DNA of 64,000 bases from positions 24,403,238 through 24,467,237 of the forward strand of contig NC_053149.1 of the NCBI RefSeq assembly GCF_016808335.1, in the 5' to 3' direction. The translations under genes and the position numbers were made by a program. The stretch comes from Panicum virgatum (Eukaryota > Streptophyta > Magnoliopsida > Poales > Poaceae). This document shows, in pieces, positions 21,873-33,038 of this stretch (position 1 is its first letter; every line of letters starts with the position of its first letter). Under the pieces are notes generated by a model, which saw only the letters and a list, made by a program, of their open reading frames with translations, searched no databases and was not told the origin of the DNA.

Positions 21873-24800
21873 TGTGACACCTCTGGAGTCAGTTTAACCA
21901 AAGCTAGTCAATTAACATAACTTCACACACAAATGAGCTAAGAAAACTTAAATAAGAACCCTATGTCTAGTTCTTGCAAACTTGTGTGTAAATGTATGTT
22001 GAGTGCAATGTGTTTGAAAAAAAAAATTGGTACCCTTTTAAACTTGACTTGACATGTGTGGTAAATAAGACAATAAAATACACTTTTCATAATGAGCTAT
22101 AAACTTGCTATGCAAATCAAACCCAAACTAGAAAGCCCTCAAATGCAAAGATCAATGGAACCATTCTTGGATTTGTGAAGAGCTACTAATTCAAACAAAT
22201 TAAATAAATAAGAGTTCAGTTTCTAGAAATAAGGAAGTTAAAAATAACTTTCAAACCAATGCACTTATGCATAGGAAAATGAATATACATATTCACCATG
22301 TCATGTTCAACAAAAACCTAGTTGAAGCCTAGGAGTAAAAGTGCCAAAATTCACATGAAATGATAAGTACTTTAAATGACAGTTTTTGAAATAATTAACT
22401 AACTCTCAAACCATTGCTCTAATGAAAAAGTGCATAACACAAAAGTTGTAGATCTCGAAAAACTGAGCAAAAGTGGTATTCAACACTTTTTCATTTGAGG
22501 CCAATAAGATGGAGCAAAATTGAAATTACAGAACTGGGTTTTGGAACTTTGGTCTAATTACGAAACTGCCCCTGACCGTTTCTTCCACCTCCGTCTCCCT
22601 GCACCTCGCCCACGGCGGTGCCGTACGCCGGCGAAGCCACCTGGCCGCCCCCACGCGTCGCGCCTCCACCCAAAACTGCTCCTGCGCCCCTGGTATTGCC
22701 CCAACCCACCTTCTCGGGCGCCCCTGAGCTCGCCACGCCCCCCTTTCCTCTCCTGCGCGCGCCACGAGGATGGCCGCCGCGCCACGCGCCGAGCCCGCGT
22801 CCTCCCCTGGCTTCGCGCCCTGCCCCAGCTGCTCCCTCCTTAGCTCGCCCTCCCCCTCCTTCCGGGCCTATAAAGGGCAGAGCCCAGCCCCTCGCGCGTG
22901 CCCAGCAAGGCCGCCGGCCATCGCCACCATTGCCGGACGCCGCCGGAGCTCCGTAGAGCCACCGTTCCGCCCCTCCTCGGCTCCAATAGAGCCCCTGAAC
23001 GGGTTCCTCTCACCGCCCTGCACCTCACCGGCCAAGCCCCGCAGCCTTTCCCTCGCCGGAGTGGCGCCACCGGCGACCAGAACCTCCGCCTGCTGCCCCT
23101 CACCGTGGATCCGCCTCCTCAGACCCTCTCCCGACGAGCCACGGCCACCCAAAGGTAGCTCTCGAGCTCCTCATCCTTTTCCCCCACTTTCCCCTCGCCG
23201 CCGGCCAACCTCCTCGCCGGGAAACGCCGCTCCCGTTCCCTGCTCTATTATGAAGTTCCGCCAGGGACCTCGATTGAGAAGAACCAAAACCTCCAGGGAC
23301 TAATCTGCAAAATGTGCTTAAACTCCAAAACAGCAAACTTCAAAAATGCCTAGAAAATCGTATAAAAATCATAAAAATGCAAACAAAAATGTTCTGGAAT
23401 CCTTAGAACAAGAACTACAACTTTTGTTACAGTCACATATTCATATTTTGCTTTTATTTTAATCTACGAAAATGATTAGATTAAATGGGCTATGTTTGTT
23501 CTAGATGTTATGCTCAGTAACCATAGCTAGTTTTTGGCTAGGTGATGTATTACAATGTTTCTAGTACCTGGTAAAAATTGGAATGCCTTGTGACTCAATT
23601 AACTAGGTCAAAGTTCCAAGATTCCTAAATCTACTACTATTGCTCATATATTAATTCTGGTAGAAATGCTAGTGATCTATGTACGAAACTTTTTCTGTGT
23701 ATACATGTTACTAAATCCTTACTGTTGCGCAAGTTTTAGAAATTATTGAACTAATTAACTATATATTTGAGTTAATGCTTGATATGGAGGCTTTATTTGT
23801 GATATATAGTTCCTGTACTTAGATAAATCTAGGTTTATTTCTGAAACTTTGGTTTAGTCATATAAACATGTCTACAAATTTTGAGCACCATTTACTGAAT
23901 ATTATTACAGTTATAATCCATGCTTGAGATATCATGTTTAGTTTTGCTATTTTTGTTCTAGAAGAAATCTGTCATTTTTGGCCTTCATCTTTGGACATGT
24001 TACTAGATATAATGAGGACTAGCTATGGTAAAAGTTTCATATGCAGTACTGGTCAAAATGCACCTTGAGAAATTTATGCTAATTCATGTTAAGTTAAATG
24101 CATAACTAATTTATCTGGTGGTTATAAAGCTCGATAATTTTTCTGGAGTATGTTTAGCTCATGAATAGGCTCTGGTAAAAATTTGAGAATCATATCCCTA
24201 GTACAACTCTCTGGAGAATTAATCTTAGTTAATGGCTTGTTGTTTTTGTTCTTTTTATTACCTCTGTTGTATACGTGAATAAAATCTGGAAAAATTTCAG
24301 TACTGAGTAGATGCTCCCGTAAAATTTGTAGCACCAGAACCTATGTAAAACGTTCTGTACAAAAAGGTGAAGCAACTAGATTAATCCACTTGCATGAATA
24401 GTTATAATTTTTCTTTATGATTAGATGCTGAATTCTATACCATAGATGTTAAAGTTTGGGATGTGTGTTACTTTAGTTTTTCATCACTAGCTCATGAGTA
24501 AATTGGTTGCTATGAAATAGTGAAAGTCTGCTATGTTTTAATGATAAGAATGAAAATCAAAACACACAGCTCTTTTATGAAGTAAAGTGAAATTAAGAAC
24601 TACTCTATAAACGATTGCCCAGAAAATAAAGTTAACTAAGACCACCACAACAAACACGTGCTATTCTGGACTACAACTTTATAGTGAAGGAAAGAAATAT
24701 GTTATATCATGTTGTAACAATATCATTTCTGCATACATATAGAAACGGTAAATCTACTCGACGGTGATTACGAGTTGGTGCCCGCGAATACTACCGCTCC

Positions 24801-26325
24801 GGAGAGTGTCTCTCTTAATTATACTGACTTGAATCAAGACCCGAACCAATGTTCGGAAGAGCAAAAGGCAACTTTTGAACAGTGCCCAAGAAGGCAAGCC
24901 CCGGTGCATAATCCCATTATTTTACATATTATATTCATCTTACTATTTGTGTATGTTGTAATAATTTTATTGCGCATTTACGTTTTCTAGGAGTTGATCG
25001 AAAACCTTAGGTGCATGATCCCTAGGTACCTATGTTTGTTATCCGGATCTTTTTCTCGACTAGTTGCCCCGCTAACTAGGTACGGTAAAAGTCGAGAGGT
25101 TTCCTGCCTTTTGCGAGATTATAGGAGTTGACTGACTTTAATTCGTGCTGAAATATAAGGACAACGGGCGGGGTTGTGTAGTTGTGATACCCCGCAGGTG
25201 TAGTAAAAATGGCTAAGGTCGCGGGGTGTGGCTCATTTCGTTAAGCGTTTAAAAGTACTAGCCACATGCCGAGAAATATGGTAATCGGTAAGCTTAAGTA
25301 CCTGATTGGACCAGCGAGTGGAACGATCTCGCACCCTCCTGGTAGAAGTAGGTTTTATTTTTGTCCGGACGTACGGGTGCAGAGACGTCGGGCTCTGTAG
25401 TCGGGGAGGGTGTGCCGGATCCACGGACTGGAAAGAAAGGGGGAAAGTTGTGTGGGTGACTTGGTTCCCATACGTGTGGTCTAGGTTCCCCTGGCCAGGT
25501 TGAAATTCGATTCAGAATCGTCCGCCTCTCACGGCATGATACTGCTTATTATTTTCGGTCACATAGAGTAACAAGTGGAACATGATGATGATAATACTGC
25601 TGGTTGATTAAATGGTTGCTCTACCATGTTTGTGTAGAGTTAGATGCAAACGTAGAATAGTTAATCCAACTGGAAGATGGCTAAATAAAATCTGAAAATA
25701 AGGATCAACATTTAGTGGCATTTTTGGCAAAACAAACCCCACCAACCAAAAAGCTTTGCATGTCTAGTTATCGGACTATGTTATATCCGGTGACGGGTCA
25801 GTCTTGCTGAGTATTAGTATACTCAGCCTTGCTTGTGGCACTGTTTTTCAGGTACTAACTTTGAAGATCTGTTCGCGAGTCTTACTTGGCTGTGTACTTT
25901 GCCTCCGGGCTGGTCTGTTGAGTGGGATGGCCCTTCAGCCGGTGCTGACCACCCTTCCGCTGAGTGACGCTTTCGTACGGGCTTTATCGATGCGTCATGT
26001 TTTTCGCTAGTTATCTTTTAATGCTTCCGCTGAACAATGAGACTTGGATAATTTTGAGTAGATGGAACTCTGTAGTACTTTGCTACTTTGAACATGGTTT
26101 GTAATAAATTTCTTTTCCGCTGCAAACTCTGAGGTGTATGTAATATTCTGTGTTGTAATCTCTGGGCTCACCTTCGTGTGAGTGTTGTCTGCTGATCCTG
26201 GAAGAGCGTGGCTTTTATCGAGGCTTCACTCGAGGAACTACCGGTGAGTGCCAAATTGGGTCAGAGTTGCTTAGCAACAAAGATCAGTGCACCCGGGCCC
26301 AGTAGTTTAGGGTGGTTCCGCCACA
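21873..26325 (+). repeat. D1 3' LTR
   Basis: 4453 bp, near-identical to 12559-17024 with scattered substitutions and short indels; ends CCGCCACA followed by the TSD GAGCT. Confidence 0.93.
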
Positions 26326-26330
26326 GAGCT

Positions 26331-27237
26331 GGCGGACGGCGCCCTCCGCACCGTCTCCCCGAGAGCAACCTTGTCGCCGGGGGGACGATGCGAAAAACAG
26401 CCGCCGGACCCGGCGCTAACGCCATGGTCAGGCGCCTCCATCCCCCTTCAGGCTAGGGGACATCGCAGAAGTATGACCTCACGGGCCCTATGCTCTTCTG
26501 CTGATCCCACTGAGTCTGGGGGATGGAGCGCACGCCCACTCCGGTCTTTCCCTGCCGCTCGCAAGCATTCTTCTAGCGCCAAAAGCCTAAAAAAGCCAGG
26601 CCACCCCATTTGGGGGCCGGTCACAAAAAGGCAAAGGAAACATTACAAGATTTAGGCAATGCTGGACGAAAGAGTCGGGAGGCTGGAGAAGAAGGGAAAT
26701 CCCACGACCCCTATTTACAGCTGCGCCGGGCACAAAGCTTCAAGCTTATCAAAGAGCGGAGGCTTGTATCGCCCGTGACGAAGCGGCGCTCCATGAGCAA
26801 TGGATGTCCTCGGTCCCCGCGCCGAGACACGACCGAACGAAATGAAGCGGAGCTGAGCCCCAGGATGCTAAGCAGTGCAGCATCGGCTCTGGCCGGATGC
26901 CCTCGAACTGCGCACCATAAAGCAACCAGGAACGCCGGGGCCAAGGCCCTACGTACGGGACAGCGCGATGGGAGCACCAGCTGCCAAGCAGCGGGCGCTA
27001 CTGTCGCCCTGGCCCCCCTCAGCGCGCGGACACGTCTTGTCCTTCAAACAAACAAACAAACAAAGAGGCGCGCGCCTGAAGTACTCCCCCCTCGGGCATA
27101 CTACCCCGACCGGCGTGTTGTCACATCTGCTGGGCTGGCGCTTAGGCGCATCTGGCGGGTGCGCGACATTGACTGATCACGTCAAAAGGGAAATCACCGA
27201 ATCACCCTTTGGCCGAATCCATTGACTCGACCAAAGC
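26331..27237 (+). other. T1 interior right of D1
   Basis: Continues the T1 interior broken at 12558. GC-rich, with a short (CAAA)n tract near 27045-27064. Frames such as 26610-27176 have no recognisable domain and I do not call them genes. Confidence 0.5.
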
Positions 27238-27249
27238 CTCGGGGGCTAC
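27238..27249 (+). promoter_or_regulatory. T1 polypurine tract
   Basis: CTCGGGGGCTAC immediately before the 3' LTR start TGTCGGG. Confidence 0.85.
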
Positions 27250-28582
27250 TGTCGGGTGCCACAATTAGGGACACCCTAATTGGGGCGATAAGATCGCTTT
27301 AAAACACAAAAACACCTGTTAAGGCAACTGGGCCCATGAAGGCCCACGACCTGCCTCCCATTCGGAAGAAAGGAAGGGACTCAAAGAAGCCCAACGGGCG
27401 GATTCGCATCCCCCTCGAACCCGCGGAACGATCTCCGCCTCGCTCGAGGGTCCCTCTCGGGCCGGCCGGACAATCTACGCCTCGCTCGAGGGTAGCGAAC
27501 CCGCCCTCAAGCAGGTGACCGATCTCCGCCTCGCTTGAGGGTAGCGAATCCGACCTCGAGCAGGTGACCGATCTCCACCTTGCTCAAGGGTAGCGGACCT
27601 ACCCTCGAGCGGGTGACTCATCTCCGCCTCGCTCGAGGCCGTCTATCGGCACAAGGGACAAACGGTCCCGCCGCCCAACCGCTCACCGTACGAAGGCATT
27701 AAAAGCCAGCCGCTCCACCATGGCTCAATGGACGGGCGGCGTCAGGCCGCAACTCCCACAGTGGATGTGACCGGGGTCCCATCCGCTGACTCTGGTCATC
27801 ACTCCGCCATCCTGGACACTGTAGCAGTGCCTTGGGACCTGCGACGCGGGATAGGACAGGCTCGGCACTGCTCCCGTTACTGTTCTGCCGACGCCGACCT
27901 TCCGGACCCACCCCCACTGAGGAAAGGGTCCGGCGACGTCACGTGTCCACCGGACCTTCTAGTGTGCACAACCGCACTCCGACCAGGGGGTCCGGGGCCG
28001 ACTCGCGCCATTACTACCGCTGGGGCACTGCAAAACGGCCGGCGCCATCTTCGCAGAACCAAGGACGAAATCCAGGACGACAGCGACGCGCGCCGCCTTC
28101 CCACAATGTACTTCCTACAATGTTCGACCACTGTACCGGCGATTCAGGGGAAAACGACGACTTCCGCGCCCCTACACTCGTGTACGCCGCCCCCTCCTTG
28201 TGACTATAAAAGGAGGAGGCGGACCCCCTTTAAGCCTCTCTGGGCTCTAACTGGACTCTAGTCTGCTGGGTCTCTCTGGTTTCTATCTCCCAAGAGAACT
28301 CTCAGCACTATTGAGCACTCATCTCAACCGACTCCACTCCTAGCAGAGACTTGGGAGCTTCTCTCCCTCTCTCGCCTCACTTGTATCCCCTACTACAAGC
28401 ACTCCGGGTGCAAGATAATACAGTGCCCTCGCACACCCCCTTTGCTGGACATACGGCCCCGCGGCCAGAACCAGTATAAAACCGTGCGTTACTGTGATTG
28501 CCTCTTGCATCATCATCTGGGACGAGGAAACACGCAGCATTTACTAGTTTGGGATCCAGGCCCCCGGGTCGGGACACCGACA
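27250..28582 (+). repeat. T1 3' LTR
   Basis: 1333 bp, pair of 3369-4701; TATA box at 28205-28213; ends CACCGACA at 28582, followed by TSD CTTTC. Confidence 0.93.
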
Positions 28583-28587
28583 CTTTC

Positions 28588-28864
28588 TCAAGAAGAGGCA
28601 AATAAATCATAGGATGGCTCATGTCATTGGTTTAAAATAAGAAACAACATCGAAATGACCGAGCGAATAAAATCCAAATCGAATTATTCGACCAAACGAC
28701 CAATTGTTCAAAAGTTTATCATGTCCTTGTGTAGCAAAATTCTTGACTCACTTTCCAAAACCTCTCGCGGGTTGTCCTCCCGGCAGCTTATTCTTGACTC
28801 GACGAACGGGTTGAACTCCCGCAAAGCGCTTCGTTTATAGTCTATAGCTAGACTTTCTTCTTCT
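28588..28864 (-). other. A1 non-coding stretch after protease
   Basis: Contains CTCCCGCAAAGCGCTT (about 28815), a word also present in A2 at about 41935. It supports A1 and A2 as one family. Confidence 0.5.
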
Positions 28865-29998
28865 TCACTTCGGATCAACGCTCGGTGATGGCGCTGTAGT
28901 CTTGGGTACCCACTTCTGCACAATCCATGGTGCAGGTTTGTCTTCTAGGTTAGTCGTCTTTTTGGTCTTCACAGGCGGGCTTTTAGCTTTCTTCTTGACG
29001 GGTGCAGCGATCTTCTTTGTCGCGATGGACGCGACGACTTCAATCTCCTTCTTCGCTTCCTTCTTGTTCAGCTCCTCCTCTTTCTTTGGTTTCTCCTCTG
29101 TGACACGGCGGTGAGGCGGAATATATTTGACATTGATCATGCTGCATACCTCGAGGCGTGGACGAAACTTGAATTCGCTTGTGGTGCCATTGATGTCGAA
29201 CTTTATCTCCCCCTTGCCAACGTCGATGTTCGCCCTTGCGGTCTTGAGGAAAGGCCTCCCAAGTATGAGAGGCACCTTGCTCCCTTCTCCCATATCGAGA
29301 ATCACAAAGTCAACGGGGACTAAGTGTTCTCCAATCTTCACGGGCACGTCTTCGGCGATTTCCAAAGGATAGCGAATGGAATTCTCCGCTAACTCTAGGC
29401 ACATGGCGGTGGGCTCCGGCTCCGGTAAGCGTAGCTTCTCGAACACATTCTTTGGCATGACGCTCACACTTACTCCGAGATCACAAAGTGTTCTTTCGAA
29501 CAAAAGAGATCCAATGGAACACGGGATGGTAGGACATCCGGGGTCCCTCTTCTTTTCAGGAGCTTCATTAGCATTTGTCGTGCTACATTCCTCGGTTAGC
29601 TTGACAGTGCTTGATGGAATCTCGCGCTTGTTTCCCATGATGTCTTTGACGTAGCGAGAATACGTCGGAACTTGTAGAGCGTCCAAGAGCGGCATATTGA
29701 TGCTCAACCTGCGTACCAAGTCAACAAATTTGTTGAATTGCTCATCTTCATGTTTACCTTTGTGGTATCGTGGTCTTGGCGGTAGAATCTTGGTGTCTAT
29801 ATCATCTAGCTTAAACTCCGGCTCTTCGGTGACTATCTCTGGCATAGGAGTAGGTGCCTTCTCCTTGATGAGGGTCTCCACTTCAACTCTTGGCTTAGGC
29901 TTCCTTGCTCCCGTCGCATGTTCGGGTTCTTCGGTCTCCTTTCCCGAGCGAGTTTGAATTGCCTTTGCCGTCTCCGGACTTTGAGGTTGCCCGGGCAA
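28865..29998 (-). pseudogene. A1 protease region
   Basis: Open frame of 377 residues. A retroviral-type aspartic protease is indicated by LCDLGVSVSVMP (the DLG form usual in Athila/Tat plant elements) and by LILGRPFLKTARA about 70 residues later, the second conserved block. N-terminal to it are a TRSGK word and Pro/Glu-rich linker; the C-end is Lys/Glu-rich. It is out of frame with the upstream gag: the frame is lost at a run of eight A (minus strand; T run 30005-30012). No RT follows, so the polyprotein was truncated. Confidence 0.8.
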
Positions 29999-31381
29999 TT
30001 TTCCTTTTTTTTCTAGATAGGCGTCCGGCGAGCTGGGCCACTTGCGTCTCTAGCATCTTCATCATGTTGAGTACTTGAAGGTTAGAGCTCCCGACCTCCA
30101 TCACCTTGCCATCAATGTTCTCCAAGATCTTGTCCATAGCCTTGAACTTGGTGACGGTGTCCTTGTTGATCTTGTCTTGCTCCTCCATGAACTCCTTCAA
30201 TTTATATGAAGAGGCACCAAGTTTTGAATGGAAGAGCTTTCATTAAATTGGGGTCTACCTTGCCCGTAGCGGAAGTTGGGTGGCGGGATCCATTCTCCCT
30301 TCTTCATGTAGTCGAGCATCTTGGCTTCCTCTGGGCAATTCTTTTGGACATGGCCGTACTCTCCACATTCTTCACATGTAGACCTTGCTTCGGCCGCCTT
30401 CAAATCAATAGCTTGGGCTTCTCTCTTTTCCACTTCCATCTTCTCCAACCTTCTCATGAGCGAGTCGATCTTCCCTTCTAGCACTTCTTCACGTTCCACT
30501 TGCAATACACTCTTCGCGGCGCCCACGGCTTGGAGTGGTTGTAGGCGCCCCGATGATGCCCATGCGTCATTGTCTGCCACCTTCTTGAATAGCTTGAAAA
30601 CTTGAGTAGGCGTGAGCTCAATGATAGAACATCCGGCCGATGCGTCAATGATCCCCCTTGATGCAGTAGTGAGGCCTTGATAGAACTTCTGGACCACATC
30701 CTCCCTTGAGAACTTGTGATGAGGTACGGCGCGGATGTAGTCGTTGAAGCGCTCATATGCTTCCGCAATAGTCTCCGTCGGGGCTTGCGCGAATGTTGCA
30801 ATCTTGTTGCGCAGAATCTGGGTCTTGCCCGACGAGTAGAACTCCGTCATGAACTCTTTCATCAAGGACTCCCAATTTTGCACCGTGCGCGGTGGTAGAG
30901 AATGAAACCATTGCAACGCTCTCCCAAGTAGAGAGAACAGAAAGAGCATCGCTCTTATTTGATCTTGAGTCATCCCTTGCATGTCGAAGGTGCGGCATAG
31001 TTGGAGGAACGCTTGAAGATGTAGATTAGCGTCTTCTTTTCCAGTGAAGGGCGAGCTTTGCACCATCCTTATGATTGAAGTCTTGATCTCGAACGGAACT
31101 CCGATGTTGTCGAGATTTTGGATCGGCAAGTCCCGAATGTCTGGAGTGCATAGCTCTCCGATCGTACTCTCCTGCTCCGGTAGCGCCATCCCTTGGTGAA
31201 GTGGCGCCTCCTTTGGACTTGTTGGTGGAGTTGCTTGAGATGAAGACGATGAACCGTCGGCTTCGACTTTTGGATCTACTAGTTCCGGCTTCCTTGATTG
31301 TGCTTCTCGTCTCCTTTGCCTGTAAATTTTTTCTGGATCATCCACAAAATTTTCGGGTTTGTTGGAGAGGCTCCCGTCCAT
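29895..31381 (-). pseudogene. A1 gag (capsid and nucleocapsid)
   Basis: Starts MDGSLSNKPENF at 31381. The capsid-like retrotransposon gag domain is in the middle (FTGKEDANLHLQAFLQLC, then ALQWFHSLP and FMTEFYSSGK). The zinc knuckle CEECGEYGHVQKNC follows about residue 335, then the frame ends at 30197. The sequence continues in another frame from 30200 as a coiled-coil-like segment (KAMDKILENIDGKVMEV, then LETQVAQLAGRLSRKK) until the A8 tract. At least two frameshifts therefore separate gag from protease. Gag would package element RNA; the product is almost certainly not made intact. Confidence 0.85.
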
Positions 31382-31614
31382 CCCCTATTAGGGGTTAGTG
31401 AAAAAAAAATATATACCAGATCTAAAAGATAAATATACAAGATCCAAAACATAAAAGAAAAATAAAGCAAACTCTAGATTAGATTAATTTTCGTGGAATA
31501 TATCCGTTTTTTTAGTTAGCTTAGAAAAATAAGAGATCTAAAAAGGTCAAAAAGAAAAAATCAAGAAAAAGAAATATTTACGAATGCAAGTAAGATTGGA
31601 TCTTAAATCGATGG
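31382..31614 (-). other. A1 leader between primer site and gag
   Basis: AT-rich leader of about 230 bp; no ORF of note. Confidence 0.5.
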
Positions 31615-31633
31615 TTCCCCGGCAACGGCGCTA
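31615..31633 (-). promoter_or_regulatory. A1 primer-binding site (tRNA-Asp type)
   Basis: Minus-strand TAGCGCCGTTGCCGGGGAA, eight bases from the LTR end. It matches, with one mismatch, the complement of the 3' end of tRNA-Asp (TGGCGCCGTTGCCGGGGA) used by many plant gypsy elements. Confidence 0.75.
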
Positions 31634-31641
31634 GAAAAGCT

Positions 31642-33038
31642 TGTTGAAGCTCCTTAGCGCCCCCGATTTGTATACCGCAAGCGCACGGTTCGTGTAGCTT
31701 TTCCCTTAGAGTATTCCCCCAAGGTTTATCAATCCACGGAACCAAAGATACAAGAAACAATCTACTAGCATAGAGATTCCTTTGTGTTGAGATGGTGAAA
31801 AACGAATCTAAACTATTAAAAACGACAAACACCGAAGGTAGCAAGAGAAAGTTAGAGATAACTAATCTAGATCACCTAGATCATGCATATGTTGTAGTTC
31901 CAGCTAGATTTAGTGAAGTAAGATAGATGTGAATCTCAATGAAAAGCATCTTTAAACTCAAAATCTCCAATCCGATCCCTCGATACCCCACCTACTCAGT
32001 GGCAACGCCCTGTCACGACGCCGCCCCTTTGGACAAAAGTATCCTGAAGCAAGTCGAACCCCCTTTGGTAGTTCCGCCATGAACCTCTAGCCACCATGAC
32101 TACAAGATCATGCTAAGCGATCTATCTCGATAATAGATCTAGGATAAAGCAAACCCAAAGAAAAGAACGAAATCGAAAGAGAGAACATGGTCGCTAAACA
32201 TTCGGAATCACAAATAACTTCATCATGAATGATTGTACATCACAAGATCACAACCGGGGCCCTACCTTGATCTTGATGATCCTAGCTCCAGAACTCCGAC
32301 GTGGTCTTCCTTGCAAGGTTCCCACGTCGGCTAGGGAAGCCCCTAGACAACTAGCACGACCCTCGGCTCTCCGAGAGGTGTCCCTCTATCTTCTCTGCTC
32401 CTTGGCGTCGTCTCCCGAATCGATCCCTGCGTGAACCTTGGGGAGGGGTCTTTAAATAGCCTCAAGAAACCCTAGGTCAAAGGGGAGGCCGAACCGCCTC
32501 AAAAAGGGGCTAGGCCGGCCGGCTTGGCCCATTTCTTCGCCGCCTCGTGTCCTCCTTTCTCCCCAAGTTTAATGGAATCTTCTAGAGTTTATGCCTTTCA
32601 CGATTGCACCCCATTAGACGTTGTTATCTTCAAGATTTCTTCGAGGAAAAGGATAGGATGGAAAATCCTTCCTTAAATCTATCTTTGCTTTGCTTAGCCC
32701 CGAAGTATCTTGATCTTATCTTGTGGGCTTTGTCCTTTGGGCTTCATTGGAGGGTGGATGTGCACGAACGGGCCTCTAATCATCATGGCCTTCGGTCCTT
32801 TGTTCAGGCTTTGGCCTTTGTCTTTCTTCGTGTCATCACGTGATCGTGGGCCTCGTCATTTCATGCTCCAAGATTGGTCAAAAACCTGCAAAAACGAAGT
32901 ACCTCCAAAATATATGTGCAAACGCGAAAACGACCAATAATTGGGCCGAGGTTAGGATGGTTAGTGATTTTGATATTAAATTCATGCCATTATCAAAGTT
33001 AAACAGGGGATAAAATGGATACTTAACGAGCGCCAACA
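31642..33038 (-). repeat. A1 5' LTR
   Basis: 1397 bp; minus strand starts TGTTGGCGCTCG and ends GGAGCTTCAACA. Related to the A2 LTRs through most of its length. A TATA-like CTATTTAAAG (minus) lies at 32450-32459, with GGCCGGCC words upstream. The partner 3' LTR is outside the window. Confidence 0.85.

Larger units (their letters stand above)
12559..26325 (+). mobile_element. Tekay/Del-like Ty3/gypsy LTR element D1
   Basis: LTRs 12559-17024 (4466 bp) and 21873-26325 (4453 bp) start TGTGACACCTCTGG and end in CCACA. The TSD GAGCT is exact at 12554-12558 and 26326-26330. The primer site TGGCATCAGAGC at 17027 is one mismatch from the initiator-Met primer motif, and the polypurine tract AAGGGGGGTAGGC precedes the 3' LTR. 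Long LTRs, the Met primer site and an integrase tail of the DGQTE type fit the Tekay/Del chromovirus group. The 4.85-kb interior has lost protease, RT and RNase H. It is nested in T1. Confidence 0.93.
3369..28582 (+). mobile_element. Tat-like Ty3/gypsy LTR element T1, deletion derivative, split by D1
   Basis: Bounded by LTRs of 1333 bp each (3369-4701 and 27250-28582) that begin TGTCGGGTGCC and end ACACCGACA. The flanking duplication CTTTC is exact at 3364-3368 and 28583-28587. A primer-binding region follows the 5' LTR and a polypurine tract (CTCGGGGGCTAC) precedes the 3' LTR. Without the nested D1 it is about 11.4 kb. The interior holds a gag N-part joined to an integrase C-terminus (sense), a spacer, and an antisense multi-exon ORF. 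This layout matches non-autonomous Tat-lineage elements of the Grande/RIRE2 kind. It interrupts A1. Confidence 0.93.
28583..33038 (-). mobile_element. Right part of Athila-like element A1 (5' LTR, gag, protease)
   Basis: Minus-strand element whose 5' LTR (31642-33038), Asp-type primer site, gag and protease are present. RT, RNase H and integrase are absent: protease is followed by about 280 bp of non-coding sequence and then by the T1 insertion, beyond which the non-pol ORF is found at 2254-597. It cuts G1 in the last integrase codons (WNIEQL); the LTR start TGTTGG follows GAACAGT on the minus strand and the TSD is ACTGT (33039-33043, plus strand). Same family as A2. Confidence 0.85.

Noticed and set aside
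26610..27225. Frames of 100-190 residues right of D1
   Set aside because: Located in the T1 interior, with biased composition and no recognisable domain.
31615..31633. tRNA-Asp gene fragment
   Set aside because: Only the 18 or so bases complementary to the tRNA 3' end are present, next to an LTR: a primer site, not a gene.
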